NCBI RefSeq assembly: GCF_022354465.1
Contig: NZ_CP092361.1
Coordinates: forward strand, 496,001 to 560,000
Length of the DNA stretch: 64,000 nucleotides
Source of the DNA: Wielerella bovis
Lineage (GTDB): Bacteria; Pseudomonadota; Gammaproteobacteria; Burkholderiales; Neisseriaceae
Reading direction: 5' to 3'
Below, one piece after another: positions 7,945 to 16,602 of this stretch (positions within the stretch are counted from its first letter, which is position 1; the number at the start of each line of letters is the position of its first letter). The translations under genes were made by a program, and so were the position numbers. The notes beneath the pieces are model-generated. The model worked only from the letters and a program-made list of their open reading frames with translations, was not told the DNA's origin and searched no databases.

Positions 7945-8814
7945 CTATTTCTTCCAAGAAATCGCCAAATCATACAAAGCCTTTTTGCTTTCCCCTGTGA
8001 TTTTGGCGGCTAATTCTGCTGCTTGTTTGGTGGGCAATTCGGCGGACAAGATTTTCATCACATTTTGCGCCGTTTCAGGCAGCGTGTCCGATTTTTCTAC
8101 CACATTCGCGTGTATGACCAACACCATTTCGCCACGCGATTGATTGCTGTCGGCAGCTAATTTTTCGCGCAATTCGCTGACCGTTCCCACCAAAAAAGTT
8201 TCAAAAGTTTTCGTGATTTCTCTTGCCAACATGATGGTTCTATTGGGAAACGTATTTTCCATATCGTCCAATGTTGCCGCGATTCGGTGTGGTGTTTCAA
8301 AAGCGATGATGGGGTAATCGGCGTTTTGCCATTGCTCAAATAATTTCACACGCTCGCCCGATTTTGGCGGCAAAAAGCCATGAAAATAAAAATGTGGTTC
8401 GGACACGCCCGCCACGCTCAACGCGCCCATGACCGCGCTCGCCCCCACCACAGGCACAACCACGAAACCTGCTTCACGCACACGCGCCACCAATTTCGCC
8501 CCTGGGTCGCATACGGCAGGCGTGCCAGCATCCGAAATTTGCGCCACGCGTTTACCTTCGGCAAGTGCGGTGATGATTTTGTCTGCCATTTGCTGCTCAT
8601 TGTGTTCGCGCACGGAGAGCAATTTCGCCTGAATGCCGTATGCCGCCAGTAATTGTGCCGACACGCGCGTGTCTTCCGCGCACACCACATCGGCGGCTTG
8701 CAACACGGCAAGGGCGCGTAAGGTAATGTCTGCCAAATTACCAATGGGCGTGGCGACAATGTATAACGTGCTGTTTTGTATGGAATCTAATGCTTTTTGG
8801 AAATGTTTTTGCAT
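7945..8814 (-). CDS. rsmI: 16S rRNA 2'-O-ribose C1402 methyltransferase
   Basis: RsmI methylates the ribose of C1402 in the decoding centre of 16S rRNA. The 289-residue length fits. The tetrapyrrole-methylase fold is visible in TLYIVATPIGNLADITLRAL (residues 16-35), CAEDTRVSAQLL, ISDAGTPAVCDPG and HGFLPPKSGER, all diagnostic of RsmI. No strong ribosome site precedes the start, but no later methionine fits before the conserved VATPIGNL. It lies downstream of mutL with its own orientation-matched gap, and a DUS-pair terminator separates them. Confidence 0.93.
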   Translation of the reverse strand: MQKHFQKALDSIQNSTLYIVATPIGNLADITLRALAVLQAADVVCAEDTRVSAQLLAAYGIQAKLLSVREHNEQQMADKIITALAEGKRVAQISDAGTPAVCDPGAKLVARVREAGFVVVPVVGASAVMGALSVAGVSEPHFYFHGFLPPKSGERVKLFEQWQNADYPIIAFETPHRIAATLDDMENTFPNRTIMLAREITKTFETFLVGTVSELREKLAADSNQSRGEMVLVIHANVVEKSDTLPETAQNVMKILSAELPTKQAAELAAKITGESKKALYDLAISWKK

Positions 8815-8886
8815 AATATATTGGTTTTTCAGGCTGCCTGAAAATATAGTAAAGAATAGATAGAAAAGATTTTAACGCGAAAATAG

Positions 8887-8925
8887 TTTTTCAGGCTGCC
8901 TAATAAAAAATTAGGCAGCCTGAAA
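8887..8925. terminator. DUS inverted-repeat terminator after mutL
   Basis: TTTCAGGCTGCCTAAT faces ATTAGGCAGCCTGAAA. The stem is longer than the DUS core and starts two bases beyond the mutL stop codon. Confidence 0.8.
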
Positions 8926-8926
8926 C

Positions 8927-10858
8927 TCATTGTCCACGCAAAAACAGCGCGTCCAAATCTGCCAAACCAATCCGCACCCAAGTCGGTCGCCCATGATTGC
9001 ATTGATTGCTGCGTGGTGTGGCTTCCATATCGCGCAATAAAGCGTTCATTTCAGGCAGCGTCAATTGTCGCCCAGCGCGTACCGAACCATGGCACGCCAT
9101 TGTGCTTAAAATTTGATTTTCATATTGTTCAATAACTTGCGAACTGCCTACTGCCATTAATTCACGCAACACATCTTGTGCCAATGCTGCTGCATCTGCT
9201 TGTCCTAACATGGCAGGCACAGATTTGACCGCTATTTGTCCATTGCCCAAATCCGTCAATGCTAAGCCATAATCACATAGCACATCGGCATAATCTGCGG
9301 CGGCGGCACGTTCTTCATGCGTAGCTGCAAAAGTCATTGGAATCAACAATATTTGCGTTTTCAGGCTGCCTGAAAGCCGTGCTGCTTTCATTTTTTCATA
9401 ATTCACACGTTCCGCTGCCGCGTGCATATCCACCAAAATCAAGCCATCCGCGGTTTGCGCCAAAATATAAATTCCCAATAATTGCGCCAATGCAAATCCC
9501 AAAGGGTAATCTGGTTTTTCTATTTTTTCCGATGAAGATTCAATAGCCTGCGTATGATTTGTTTCGGGTAAATGCGTTTGTTCCCATGCCGTTAATTCAT
9601 CATCGCGATACAATTCCGCATAAGTATTCATCGCCGCTTGTCGCTCACGCAAAGACAGGCTGCGTTGTTGTGGCGCACGAAAGGCGGAATAATTAACAGG
9701 GGTAACTTTTTGATTATTAGGGAAACTGGTTTTCAGGCTGCCTGAAATTTCCGTTTGCCCCCACCCTAACCCTGCACCGTTTGGAATGGGAGAGGGAACA
9801 GAGGCTGGCTCACCCAAAACGCGTTCCTGCAAAATTTCGCTAGCATTGCCCACGCTATCGGTTAAATCCGCGCGTGTGTCTGCCAACACCTTGTTTAAAC
9901 TATGAAAAATTAATTGGTGTACCGCCTGACTGTCGCGGAAACGGATTTCGGTTTTGGTCGGGTGCACATTCACGTCCACCAGCTCTGGCGGTATCTCTAA
10001 AAACAGCACAAATGCAGGTGTCATCTGATTGTGCAACACGTCTCGATACGCTTGTTTGACCGCATGCAAAATCACTTTATCGCGCACAAAACGATTATTA
10101 ACAAAACAAAATTGATTGTCCGATTTGCCTTTGCTAAATGTGGGTTTGGCGATAAAACCGTGTACGCGCAACACATTTTCGCCGCTGTCCACAGGCAAAC
10201 AGGCAGCCTGAAACTCTGCGCCAACAATCGCCGCCACACGTTCCGCCAAAGATTGCGCGGGATAAGAAAACACCGCTTTGCCATTGTTTTTTAATGAAAA
10301 TGCCACTTGTGGATTCGCCAACGCCAAGCGTTCCAACATGGTGGCGCAATGGGCGTATTCCGTGTTTTCGGATTTTAAAAATTTGCGCCGCGCTGGGGTG
10401 TTGAAAAATAGTTCGCAGACTTCTACCGTTGTGCCGATGGGGTGGGCGGCTGCGCTGACCGCGCTTAATACGCCGTCTTCGGCGCGGATTTGGTGAGCGT
10501 GGGCGGTTTCAGCGGTGCGGCTAGTTAGGGTTAGGCGCGACACAGAAGCAATGCTCGCCAAACCTTCGCCGCGAAATCCCATGCTGCGGACATGTTCCAA
10601 ATCGGATAAATTTTTGATTTTACTGGTGGCGTGGCGCGACAAGGCAAGCGGCAAATCATCGGCATGCATGCCTGCGCCATTATCGCTGACACGAAGCAGT
10701 TTAATGCCGCCTCCTGCGATTTCTACGGAAATATGGCTTGCGCCAGCGTCTAGGCTGTTTTCCACGATTTCTTTTAGGGCGTTGGCAGGGCGTTCCACCA
10801 CTTCGCCTGCGGCAATTTGGTTGATTAGGTGGTCGGGGAGTTTGATGATTTGGGACAT
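8927..10858 (-). CDS. mutL: DNA mismatch repair protein MutL
   Basis: MutL couples MutS mismatch recognition to strand removal. The 643-residue protein has the GHKL ATPase motifs: IAAGEVVERPANALKEIVENSLDAGA (about 13-38), DNGAGM, and GFRGEGLASIASVS, then the N-terminal transducer domain with FVNNRFVRDK and NVHPTK. The C-terminal dimerisation part includes QLLGIYILAQTADGLILVDMHAAAER and ACHGSVRAGRQL. The longer frame begins with TTG at 10879. The ATG at 10858 gives the canonical MSQIIKLPDHL start. The disordered linker (about residues 345-440) has been enlarged by repeats: DUS copies encode SGSLK, and a GC-rich dispersed repeat (9754-9802) encodes proline/glycine-rich sequence. Confidence 0.95.
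   Translation of the reverse strand: MSQIIKLPDHLINQIAAGEVVERPANALKEIVENSLDAGASHISVEIAGGGIKLLRVSDNGAGMHADDLPLALSRHATSKIKNLSDLEHVRSMGFRGEGLASIASVSRLTLTSRTAETAHAHQIRAEDGVLSAVSAAAHPIGTTVEVCELFFNTPARRKFLKSENTEYAHCATMLERLALANPQVAFSLKNNGKAVFSYPAQSLAERVAAIVGAEFQAACLPVDSGENVLRVHGFIAKPTFSKGKSDNQFCFVNNRFVRDKVILHAVKQAYRDVLHNQMTPAFVLFLEIPPELVDVNVHPTKTEIRFRDSQAVHQLIFHSLNKVLADTRADLTDSVGNASEILQERVLGEPASVPSPIPNGAGLGWGQTEISGSLKTSFPNNQKVTPVNYSAFRAPQQRSLSLRERQAAMNTYAELYRDDELTAWEQTHLPETNHTQAIESSSEKIEKPDYPLGFALAQLLGIYILAQTADGLILVDMHAAAERVNYEKMKAARLSGSLKTQILLIPMTFAATHEERAAAADYADVLCDYGLALTDLGNGQIAVKSVPAMLGQADAAALAQDVLRELMAVGSSQVIEQYENQILSTMACHGSVRAGRQLTLPEMNALLRDMEATPRSNQCNHGRPTWVRIGLADLDALFLRGQ
9754..9802. repeat. 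Family C GC-rich repeat embedded in mutL
   Basis: This stretch aligns with the right arm of the intergenic repeat at 22380-22434: both read CCCCCACCCTA, then CCCT, then CCGTTT, then GGGAGAGGG or its variant, then ACAGA. In mutL it is read in frame on the minus strand and falls in the interdomain linker. Confidence 0.65.
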
Positions 10859-10977
10859 AGTGCGCGTGTATTCAATCAATGAGAGGAGAGATTGTAAAAG
10901 ATTGCAGGCAGCCTGAAAATACTAAAATGCCATTTAGAGTCCAATCCAAATGGCATTTTTCATTTAAAAATCAATTT

Positions 10978-12282
10978 TTAATTCTTGGGCTGTTGCACTT
11001 TCAGCAAGAACGACACGCCAAACGCCGCAATATAACAAGCCGTAAACACCAATGCCACCATTTCATAATTTTGTGGGAACATTGCCAACACCGCGCCTGC
11101 AATCGCAGGTGCCGCAAAGTTAGACAAACCAGCCGACAAAGTGTAAACCGAAATCGCCGCGCCTTTGTGTGTCGGTTCTAATGTGGTGAAAATTGGGGTC
11201 ATCGGCACAAACGCCGCCACAAACCAACCCAACAAAATCGCTGGAATCCACGCCATCATAAATTCCGCCATGCCAGCCGCCGCCGAACCGTCCGCGTCCG
11301 TCAAACCAGTGGGCGCAACCGTGTTGTACCACTCGGGCAAATAGTAAAACACCAATGTGGACAATGCCATACCAATACAACCAAACCAACGAATCGTGCG
11401 CACCCAACCGATTTTCTCGCCCACAATGCCCCAAAACACGTTGGAAACCAAAGTCGTGGCAAAGAACACCGTCCAAATTTGCAACCATTGAGACGTTGAA
11501 AACTCAAAGTTTTTCGTGAAATACATCGGACCAATGACCGCGTAACCAAACAAGGACAAAGTGTTCACAATGCGGATAAAGCTCGCGTACGCGATTTGTG
11601 GGTTTTTCAACAGGGTAATTGCGCGGCTCAATTCGCTCAATTTTTCTTGTGTGGACAAACCATCGCCTTTGGCTTTGCCCGTCAAATGACCCAATTTGAA
11701 CACGGCAACCAAACCACCCAATACCACAAAAATCAGCGCAGACCACAAAGTCCCCATTTCGCCAAAAATCGGAATCGTGAAGCTCGGAATAAAGCTACCA
11801 AACACGCCAATACCAAACGAATACACCGTCCAGAACCAACCCATAGATGGGCCAATTTGTCGCGCTTCCACATTTTGCACAATCATCACAATAAATGAGT
11901 ATAAAAACAAGGGGTAAGCCAAACCACGCAAACCGTAAAACAGCAAAATCATCGCATAATTAGATTGTCCCAAGCCAAAAATCAGCAAGAGAACGTGCAA
12001 CACCGCCCACATCACAAAGCCAATAATCATCGCTTTGCGTGGCGTGATGATTTCCGCCACCACGCCCGACACCCACGCCGCAATCGCCGCCGCAAAACCG
12101 TACACCGCAAAGGCGTTAGACGATTGCGCTTCGGTAAAGCCCAAATCCACAATGTATTTGGATAAAAAGGCTAACTCAAAACCATCGCCCGTCATAAACA
12201 AGGCAATGGCAATATAACCCCAAATCAATTTCAGGGGCATACCCATCCATTCTCGGGTATCGTGTGCTGTTGGATTATTCAT
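10978..12282 (-). CDS. MFS polyol transporter, probably for D-arabitol
   Basis: A 434-residue major facilitator superfamily permease with about twelve membrane segments. The N-terminal wording LIWGYIAIALFMTGDGFE, the loop VVAEIITPRKAMIIGF and LRGLAYPLFLYSFIVMI resemble the ribitol/D-arabitol permeases (RbtT/DalT) of Klebsiella, as far as memory allows. It is the last gene of a leftward cluster with xylulokinase and D-arabitol dehydrogenase, which together would import D-arabitol and deliver xylulose 5-phosphate. A 164-bp family B repeat lies between it and xylB, so it may have its own promoter. The exact substrate (D-arabitol or ribitol) is inferred from context. Confidence 0.8.
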   Translation of the reverse strand: MNNPTAHDTREWMGMPLKLIWGYIAIALFMTGDGFELAFLSKYIVDLGFTEAQSSNAFAVYGFAAAIAAWVSGVVAEIITPRKAMIIGFVMWAVLHVLLLIFGLGQSNYAMILLFYGLRGLAYPLFLYSFIVMIVQNVEARQIGPSMGWFWTVYSFGIGVFGSFIPSFTIPIFGEMGTLWSALIFVVLGGLVAVFKLGHLTGKAKGDGLSTQEKLSELSRAITLLKNPQIAYASFIRIVNTLSLFGYAVIGPMYFTKNFEFSTSQWLQIWTVFFATTLVSNVFWGIVGEKIGWVRTIRWFGCIGMALSTLVFYYLPEWYNTVAPTGLTDADGSAAAGMAEFMMAWIPAILLGWFVAAFVPMTPIFTTLEPTHKGAAISVYTLSAGLSNFAAPAIAGAVLAMFPQNYEMVALVFTACYIAAFGVSFLLKVQQPKN

Positions 12283-12320
12283 CTGTAAACATCTCCGTAT
12301 TTGAGAAAAATTGTTTTTTT

Positions 12321-12484
12321 AGAACCTGTATTCATCATTTTGGTAGCTTGATTTTGTTGAATTTTTTTGTGAATACAAGGCGGATTTTTGTGCCAATAGC
12401 GAGACTATTGGCACAAAAATCCAACGTAGTAGGCGCGGAAAAAGGCAATAAAAGCAAGCAATCAAGGTTATGAATACAGGTTCT
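12321..12484. repeat. Family B repeat with central hairpin
   Basis: The 164-bp element has perfect 15-bp terminal inverted repeats (AGAACCTGTATTCAT). A central perfect 18-bp stem with a 5-base loop lies at 12382-12422. Two related copies occur at 49539-49735 and 50116-50273, sharing the end sequence, the AGCTTG motif and the AAGGCGGAT lead-in, but with different stem sequences. No coding capacity. A DUS-flanked gap to xylB follows. Confidence 0.75.
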
Positions 12485-12608
12485 TATAGTGGGAAAGATT
12501 TTCAGGCTGCCTGAACAGTTATTTCATTCAAAATAACCGCAAATTTGGTGCGTGGTACGTCCCCTATATTTGATTTGTCTTGTAAACAAAAGGCAGCCTG
12601 AAAAGGTA

Positions 12609-14063
12609 TTATCTATTTGCTTTTTCTACTGAATATAATTTTCTAAATTGCGCGTAACGTGTTGGCAAATAATCTTTTTTGTTTGCTTTAAAGATTTGAT
12701 TGATTTCAGGTTTGGTGCAAATTTGCGTTTCATTGCCACCGCAAGCCAATGCCGCCAAACGCGCCGCGCCCAATGCGCCACCCGTTTCGCCACCTTTGTG
12801 GGTAACAATTTGAATTTGCAAAATATCTGCCAATAATTGCGCCCAATAAGGACTTCTCGCACCACCGCCCAACAGCGAACATTCGCTGATTTGCGTGCCA
12901 CTTTCTTGCAAAACGCGCACACCGTCCGCCAAACCAAAACTCACGCCTTCCAATACCGCGTAACCGATTTCCGCGCGACCGTGTGCGTGCGTCAAACCGT
13001 GCAGGCTGCCTGTGGCAAAAGCGTCATTGTGTGGCGTGCGTTCGCCTGACAAATAGGGCAGGAAAATCGGGGCTTGGGCGCGTTGTTCATCGCTCAAACG
13101 CTCAATTTCGGCAAGCAATTCCACTTCTTTCACGCCCACCAATTTGCAATACCAACTCAAACACGCGGCTGCCGACAACATCACGCTCATTTGATGCCAA
13201 CGATTGGGCAAAGCATGACAGAAACAATGTACCGCCGATTGGGGTGCAGGGCGATACGCTTCGTTCACCACAAACACCACGCCCGAAGTACCCAGCGAAA
13301 TAAACGCATCATTTGGATTGACTGCGCCCACACCGACCGCGCTGGCTGCGTTGTCGCCACCGCCACCTGCCACAATCACGTTTTCAGACAAACCCCATTT
13401 TTCGGCTAAATCCGCTTTCAGGCTGCCTGAAACTTGCGAGCCTTCCACCAAATCCGCCATAAAACTTCTGTCCATGCCACAAGCGGCTAATACCTCGTCC
13501 GACCAATCGCGTTTTGCCACGTCCAACCACAACATACCTGCCGCGTCCGACATTTCCGATACTTTTTTGCCAGTCAGCAAAAAGCGAATGTAATCTTTGG
13601 GCAACAAAACCGTTTTGGTTTGCGCGAAAATATCGGGTTCGTGTTTGCGTACCCACAATAATTTGGGCGCGGTAAAACCTGCCATTGCCAAATTGCCCGT
13701 AATCGCGTGTAAATTGGGAACGGCTTGTTCCAATTCCGCGCATTCGGCTGATGAACGTGTGTCGTTCCACAAAATCACGGGGCGCAATACATCATTGTTT
13801 TCATTTAACAAAACTGCGCCGTGCATTTGACCCGACAAGCCAATGCCACGAATTTGCGCCCATTTGAAATTGCCGACTTTATCGCGCAATTGCAAAACCA
13901 AATCATTGGTAACGCGCCACCATTCGTCAGCCGATTGCTCCGACCATTGTGGGAAAGGGCGTTGAATGCTCAAAGGTAAACCGTGTGTGGCGATGATGTC
14001 GCCATTGTCGCCCATCAACAGGGCTTTGATTTCCGAAGTGCCGTAATCTAATCCGAGATACAT
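12609..14063 (-). CDS. xylB: Xylulokinase
   Basis: FGGY-family kinase phosphorylating D-xylulose to D-xylulose 5-phosphate, the entry to the pentose phosphate pathway. The 484-residue protein starts MYLGLDYGTSEIKALLM (phosphate-binding GTS), then has GLSGQMHGAVLL and ILWNDTRSSAEC typical of xylulokinases, VAGGGGDNAASAVG in the ATP-binding half, and LLGGGARSPYWAQLLADIL near the C-terminus. The product of the D-arabitol dehydrogenase encoded upstream is its substrate, which is why it sits in this cluster. One DUS encodes part of QVSGSLKADL (about 13418). Confidence 0.92.
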   Translation of the reverse strand: MYLGLDYGTSEIKALLMGDNGDIIATHGLPLSIQRPFPQWSEQSADEWWRVTNDLVLQLRDKVGNFKWAQIRGIGLSGQMHGAVLLNENNDVLRPVILWNDTRSSAECAELEQAVPNLHAITGNLAMAGFTAPKLLWVRKHEPDIFAQTKTVLLPKDYIRFLLTGKKVSEMSDAAGMLWLDVAKRDWSDEVLAACGMDRSFMADLVEGSQVSGSLKADLAEKWGLSENVIVAGGGGDNAASAVGVGAVNPNDAFISLGTSGVVFVVNEAYRPAPQSAVHCFCHALPNRWHQMSVMLSAAACLSWYCKLVGVKEVELLAEIERLSDEQRAQAPIFLPYLSGERTPHNDAFATGSLHGLTHAHGRAEIGYAVLEGVSFGLADGVRVLQESGTQISECSLLGGGARSPYWAQLLADILQIQIVTHKGGETGGALGAARLAALACGGNETQICTKPEINQIFKANKKDYLPTRYAQFRKLYSVEKANR

Positions 14064-14144
14064 ATTTGATTTTTCCTTGTTATTTTTTTGGGGAATGGGG
14101 TTTCAGGCTGCCTGAAAAGCCCTAATTATCGGTAAAATATAAAA

Positions 14145-15017
14145 TTAATTTGAAGAAGTATTTCTTTCTTCACATACACAACACCACTGAATATTGGTCA
14201 ATAAATTAAATTGATTCATAATATAAAGTGATTTCCTTAATTCAATATTTGCAATATCATGAAGAATTTCATTATTTCTATCAAATAGTTCCATCATTTC
14301 TCGAAATACACGACCAAATACTTCATTTTCACTCATTATTTGTTCTACAACATTGGCTACCTTAATAGCATTGTCAAAGAAATTAATTGTTCCTACATTT
14401 TCTGCTTGTATAAATTTTAGATATTCATCAAAACTTAATGTTTCAATTTTCTCAGATTCACTAAATGCCTGATTGTGAGTACCACCTTTTGTATATGTAT
14501 TAATATGATGACTATTTAATTTATGTGCCTCAGTAAAATTTGAGTTTTGAATTAATTCCTTTTTTTGATAAAACAACCATAATTCATTAATATTTTTTGC
14601 AGCAGGAGAGGCATATAAAACCAAAGCCTGATTATTTAATCTTGTGTGTAGTGCTTCCAAAATTCCTTGCTGATTGGTATCTATCCCATATCTAAAATAG
14701 GGTTCCTCCCAATAACTCCATTCATTAGCATTTGTTTCTGTTAAATATTCAGGTCTTTTATATTGAAAAAAACAATTTGTTCTAATTTTTCTCGGTAATA
14801 AATAGCTAAATCGTCTGAAAAAAGATTTTAAATATACACCTTCAGGTAATTGAAAATCCTGAAAGTTCTTATTTATAGTGGGGTCTAAAAAAAATGCAGC
14901 ATCAAAACCTAAATATCCCTCACATACTTGCCCTGGTGGAAAAAATATAGGATAAGTGCTGGCTAACTCTACATTAAACCAACTCTCATAAGTTTTTTCT
15001 TCAAAGCCAACCTTCAT
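14145..15017 (-). CDS. Uncharacterised AT-rich gene inserted in the polyol cluster
   Basis: A 290-residue soluble protein of unknown function. It is rich in Asn, Lys, Phe and Tyr, and its codons are strikingly AT-rich beside xylB and dalD, which suggests recent acquisition. Visible features are an N-terminal FFPPGQVCEGYLGFDAAF, then FQYKRPEYL near residue 100, a central segment with LYASPAA, and a helical C-terminus ending with a CCVCEE cluster. There is no signal peptide or membrane span. The ATG at 15017 is preferred over a GTG at 15065, with AGAAAGAG upstream. It contains no DUS, unlike its neighbours. FQYKR-type motifs occur in some nuclease-like or defence-associated proteins, but I cannot assign it. 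Confidence 0.6.
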   Translation of the reverse strand: MKVGFEEKTYESWFNVELASTYPIFFPPGQVCEGYLGFDAAFFLDPTINKNFQDFQLPEGVYLKSFFRRFSYLLPRKIRTNCFFQYKRPEYLTETNANEWSYWEEPYFRYGIDTNQQGILEALHTRLNNQALVLYASPAAKNINELWLFYQKKELIQNSNFTEAHKLNSHHINTYTKGGTHNQAFSESEKIETLSFDEYLKFIQAENVGTINFFDNAIKVANVVEQIMSENEVFGRVFREMMELFDRNNEILHDIANIELRKSLYIMNQFNLLTNIQWCCVCEERNTSSN

Positions 15018-15155
15018 GATTTCAACTCTTTCTATTTTCTTAAATTTTATAGTGTGCTGTACCACTCACTAAAACTTATCTGGAATATTGTTATGCTATC
15101 GGTGTCATTCTGTTTTATTTTTCAGGCAGCCTGAAAAATAAAACCGTCATATTAT

Positions 15156-15226
15156 GTAGGTTGGGTTGAAACCCAACATTACCTTGAATATTCAAGGTTT
15201 TGTTGTTGGGTCAAGACCCAACCTAC
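15156..15226. repeat. Multi-hairpin inverted repeat
   Basis: GTAGGTTGGGTT at the left pairs with AACCCAACCTAC-like sequence at the right. Each arm can alternatively fold on itself (GTTGGGTTGAAACCCAAC; GTTGGGTCAAGACCCAAC), and CCTTGAATATTCAAGG in the middle is a perfect palindrome. It lies between dalD and the AT-rich gene and could act as a terminator. Confidence 0.7.
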
Positions 15227-15234
15227 CTATTCAA

Positions 15235-16602
15235 TTACGCAATCAATTCACGAATATAAGCCACTTGCTCGCGCATCAATGCCACAAATTCAGGTTTGCC
15301 CGCTAATTCGCCAAACAAAGCCTTGTCGCTGGCAAACACCGCCACAGGGTCTTCGGACGCATACATGGCGCGAACCGCCGCTTCGTCCAAAATGCCGTCT
15401 TGGTAAGTGAATGGCAATTTGCCTTCGTTCCAGCGTTCCATAAACACAAAGAATGTCGCTGGCAAACGCGCGGTTTTGGTGGGCGTTGCGCCTTGTTTGT
15501 AACGCTCAATCAAAGTTGGCTGCATTTGCGCGGGGATTTTGGAGAAACCGTCTGCGGCAACACGTTGATTGGTGTCTTTGATGTGCGGATTGGTAAAGCG
15601 TTCCAACACCACATCGCGGTATTTACCCAAATCAATCAAATCATTACCCAAGCTAGCAATCACGTCTTCGGTAACATAATCGTGTGCCAATTTGTAGGTT
15701 TTTTCCAAATTGGTGCTGTCGTGAATGTACAATTCGCCCAACAAAGTACCCAACCACGCAATCGCTGCGTGTGGCACGTTCAATACGCGGATTTTGGCTT
15801 CTTCGTAAGGAATCACGCTTTCCACCAATTCCACGCCCACTTTTTCCAAAGCAGGACGCACATTGTCTTTGAAATTGTCTTCAATCACCCATTGAATAAA
15901 GGTTTCGCCCATGACTGGGGCTTTGTCGTCAATGCCCGTTTTTTCTTTGATGCGCGCTGGCAAATCTTCGGCTGGGCGCGGCACAATGCGGTCTACCATC
16001 GTGTTTGGCGTGGTGGCGTGGTCTTTAAGCCAATCCACAATATCTTGTTGATTGGTCAAAGTTAAAAATTCCACCAAACCGTCATGGAAACGCTCGCCAT
16101 TGTGGCGCACATTGTCGCAGTTTAATAATGTTACATTGCCGTTTGCCAATTTCATGCGTTCGCGCAAAATTTTCGCCATCACGCCATAAATGGTGTTCAA
16201 ACCGCCTTCCAAATCCGCTTTCAAAGCTGGGTCGGATTGCACCAATTTGAATTGGCTGTCCAAATAATAGCCTGCTTCGGTAACGGTAAACGCGATGACT
16301 TTCGTGTTTTCTTCCGCGCCAACCGCAATCAGGGCTTGCAAACCTTCTTCCCAAGCAATCGGGCGTTTTACCGATTTGATGACTTCGTAAGCACGTTCAT
16401 CTTTGGGGCTAACCGTTTCCAAAACGTATTCATTGTTTTGCGCCAACAAACCTTGAATGGTGTGTTCGCTGTCGTTGCGAATGTTGCCAGCCGCGATAGA
16501 CCAACTGTCATCGCCTTGTTTCAACAATTCATTCAAATACCACGCTTGGTGGGCGCGGTGGAAAGAACCAAAACCAATGTGTAACCAAGTGTATTTGCTC
16601 AT
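15235..16602 (-). CDS. dalD: D-arabitol 4-dehydrogenase
   Basis: Polyol-specific long-chain dehydrogenase (mannitol dehydrogenase family) oxidising D-arabitol to D-xylulose with NAD. The protein is 455 residues, the length of Klebsiella DalD, and shares long wording with it: WLHIGFGSFHRAHQAWYL at the N-terminus (dinucleotide site), AAGNIRNDSEHTIQ, FTVTEAGYYLD, LLNCDNVRHNG and MGETFIQWVIEDNF. The catalytic Lys-Asn-His region is expected in KIRVLNVPHAAIAW, which is present. The longer frame to 16680 is rejected: GGAG nine bases before the ATG at 16602 and the family alignment fix the start. It is first in the cluster. Confidence 0.92.
   Translation of the reverse strand: MSKYTWLHIGFGSFHRAHQAWYLNELLKQGDDSWSIAAGNIRNDSEHTIQGLLAQNNEYVLETVSPKDERAYEVIKSVKRPIAWEEGLQALIAVGAEENTKVIAFTVTEAGYYLDSQFKLVQSDPALKADLEGGLNTIYGVMAKILRERMKLANGNVTLLNCDNVRHNGERFHDGLVEFLTLTNQQDIVDWLKDHATTPNTMVDRIVPRPAEDLPARIKEKTGIDDKAPVMGETFIQWVIEDNFKDNVRPALEKVGVELVESVIPYEEAKIRVLNVPHAAIAWLGTLLGELYIHDSTNLEKTYKLAHDYVTEDVIASLGNDLIDLGKYRDVVLERFTNPHIKDTNQRVAADGFSKIPAQMQPTLIERYKQGATPTKTARLPATFFVFMERWNEGKLPFTYQDGILDEAAVRAMYASEDPVAVFASDKALFGELAGKPEFVALMREQVAYIRELIA

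Noticed and set aside
15400..16065. 221-codon open frame opposite dalD
   Set aside because: Shadow of the dalD coding strand.
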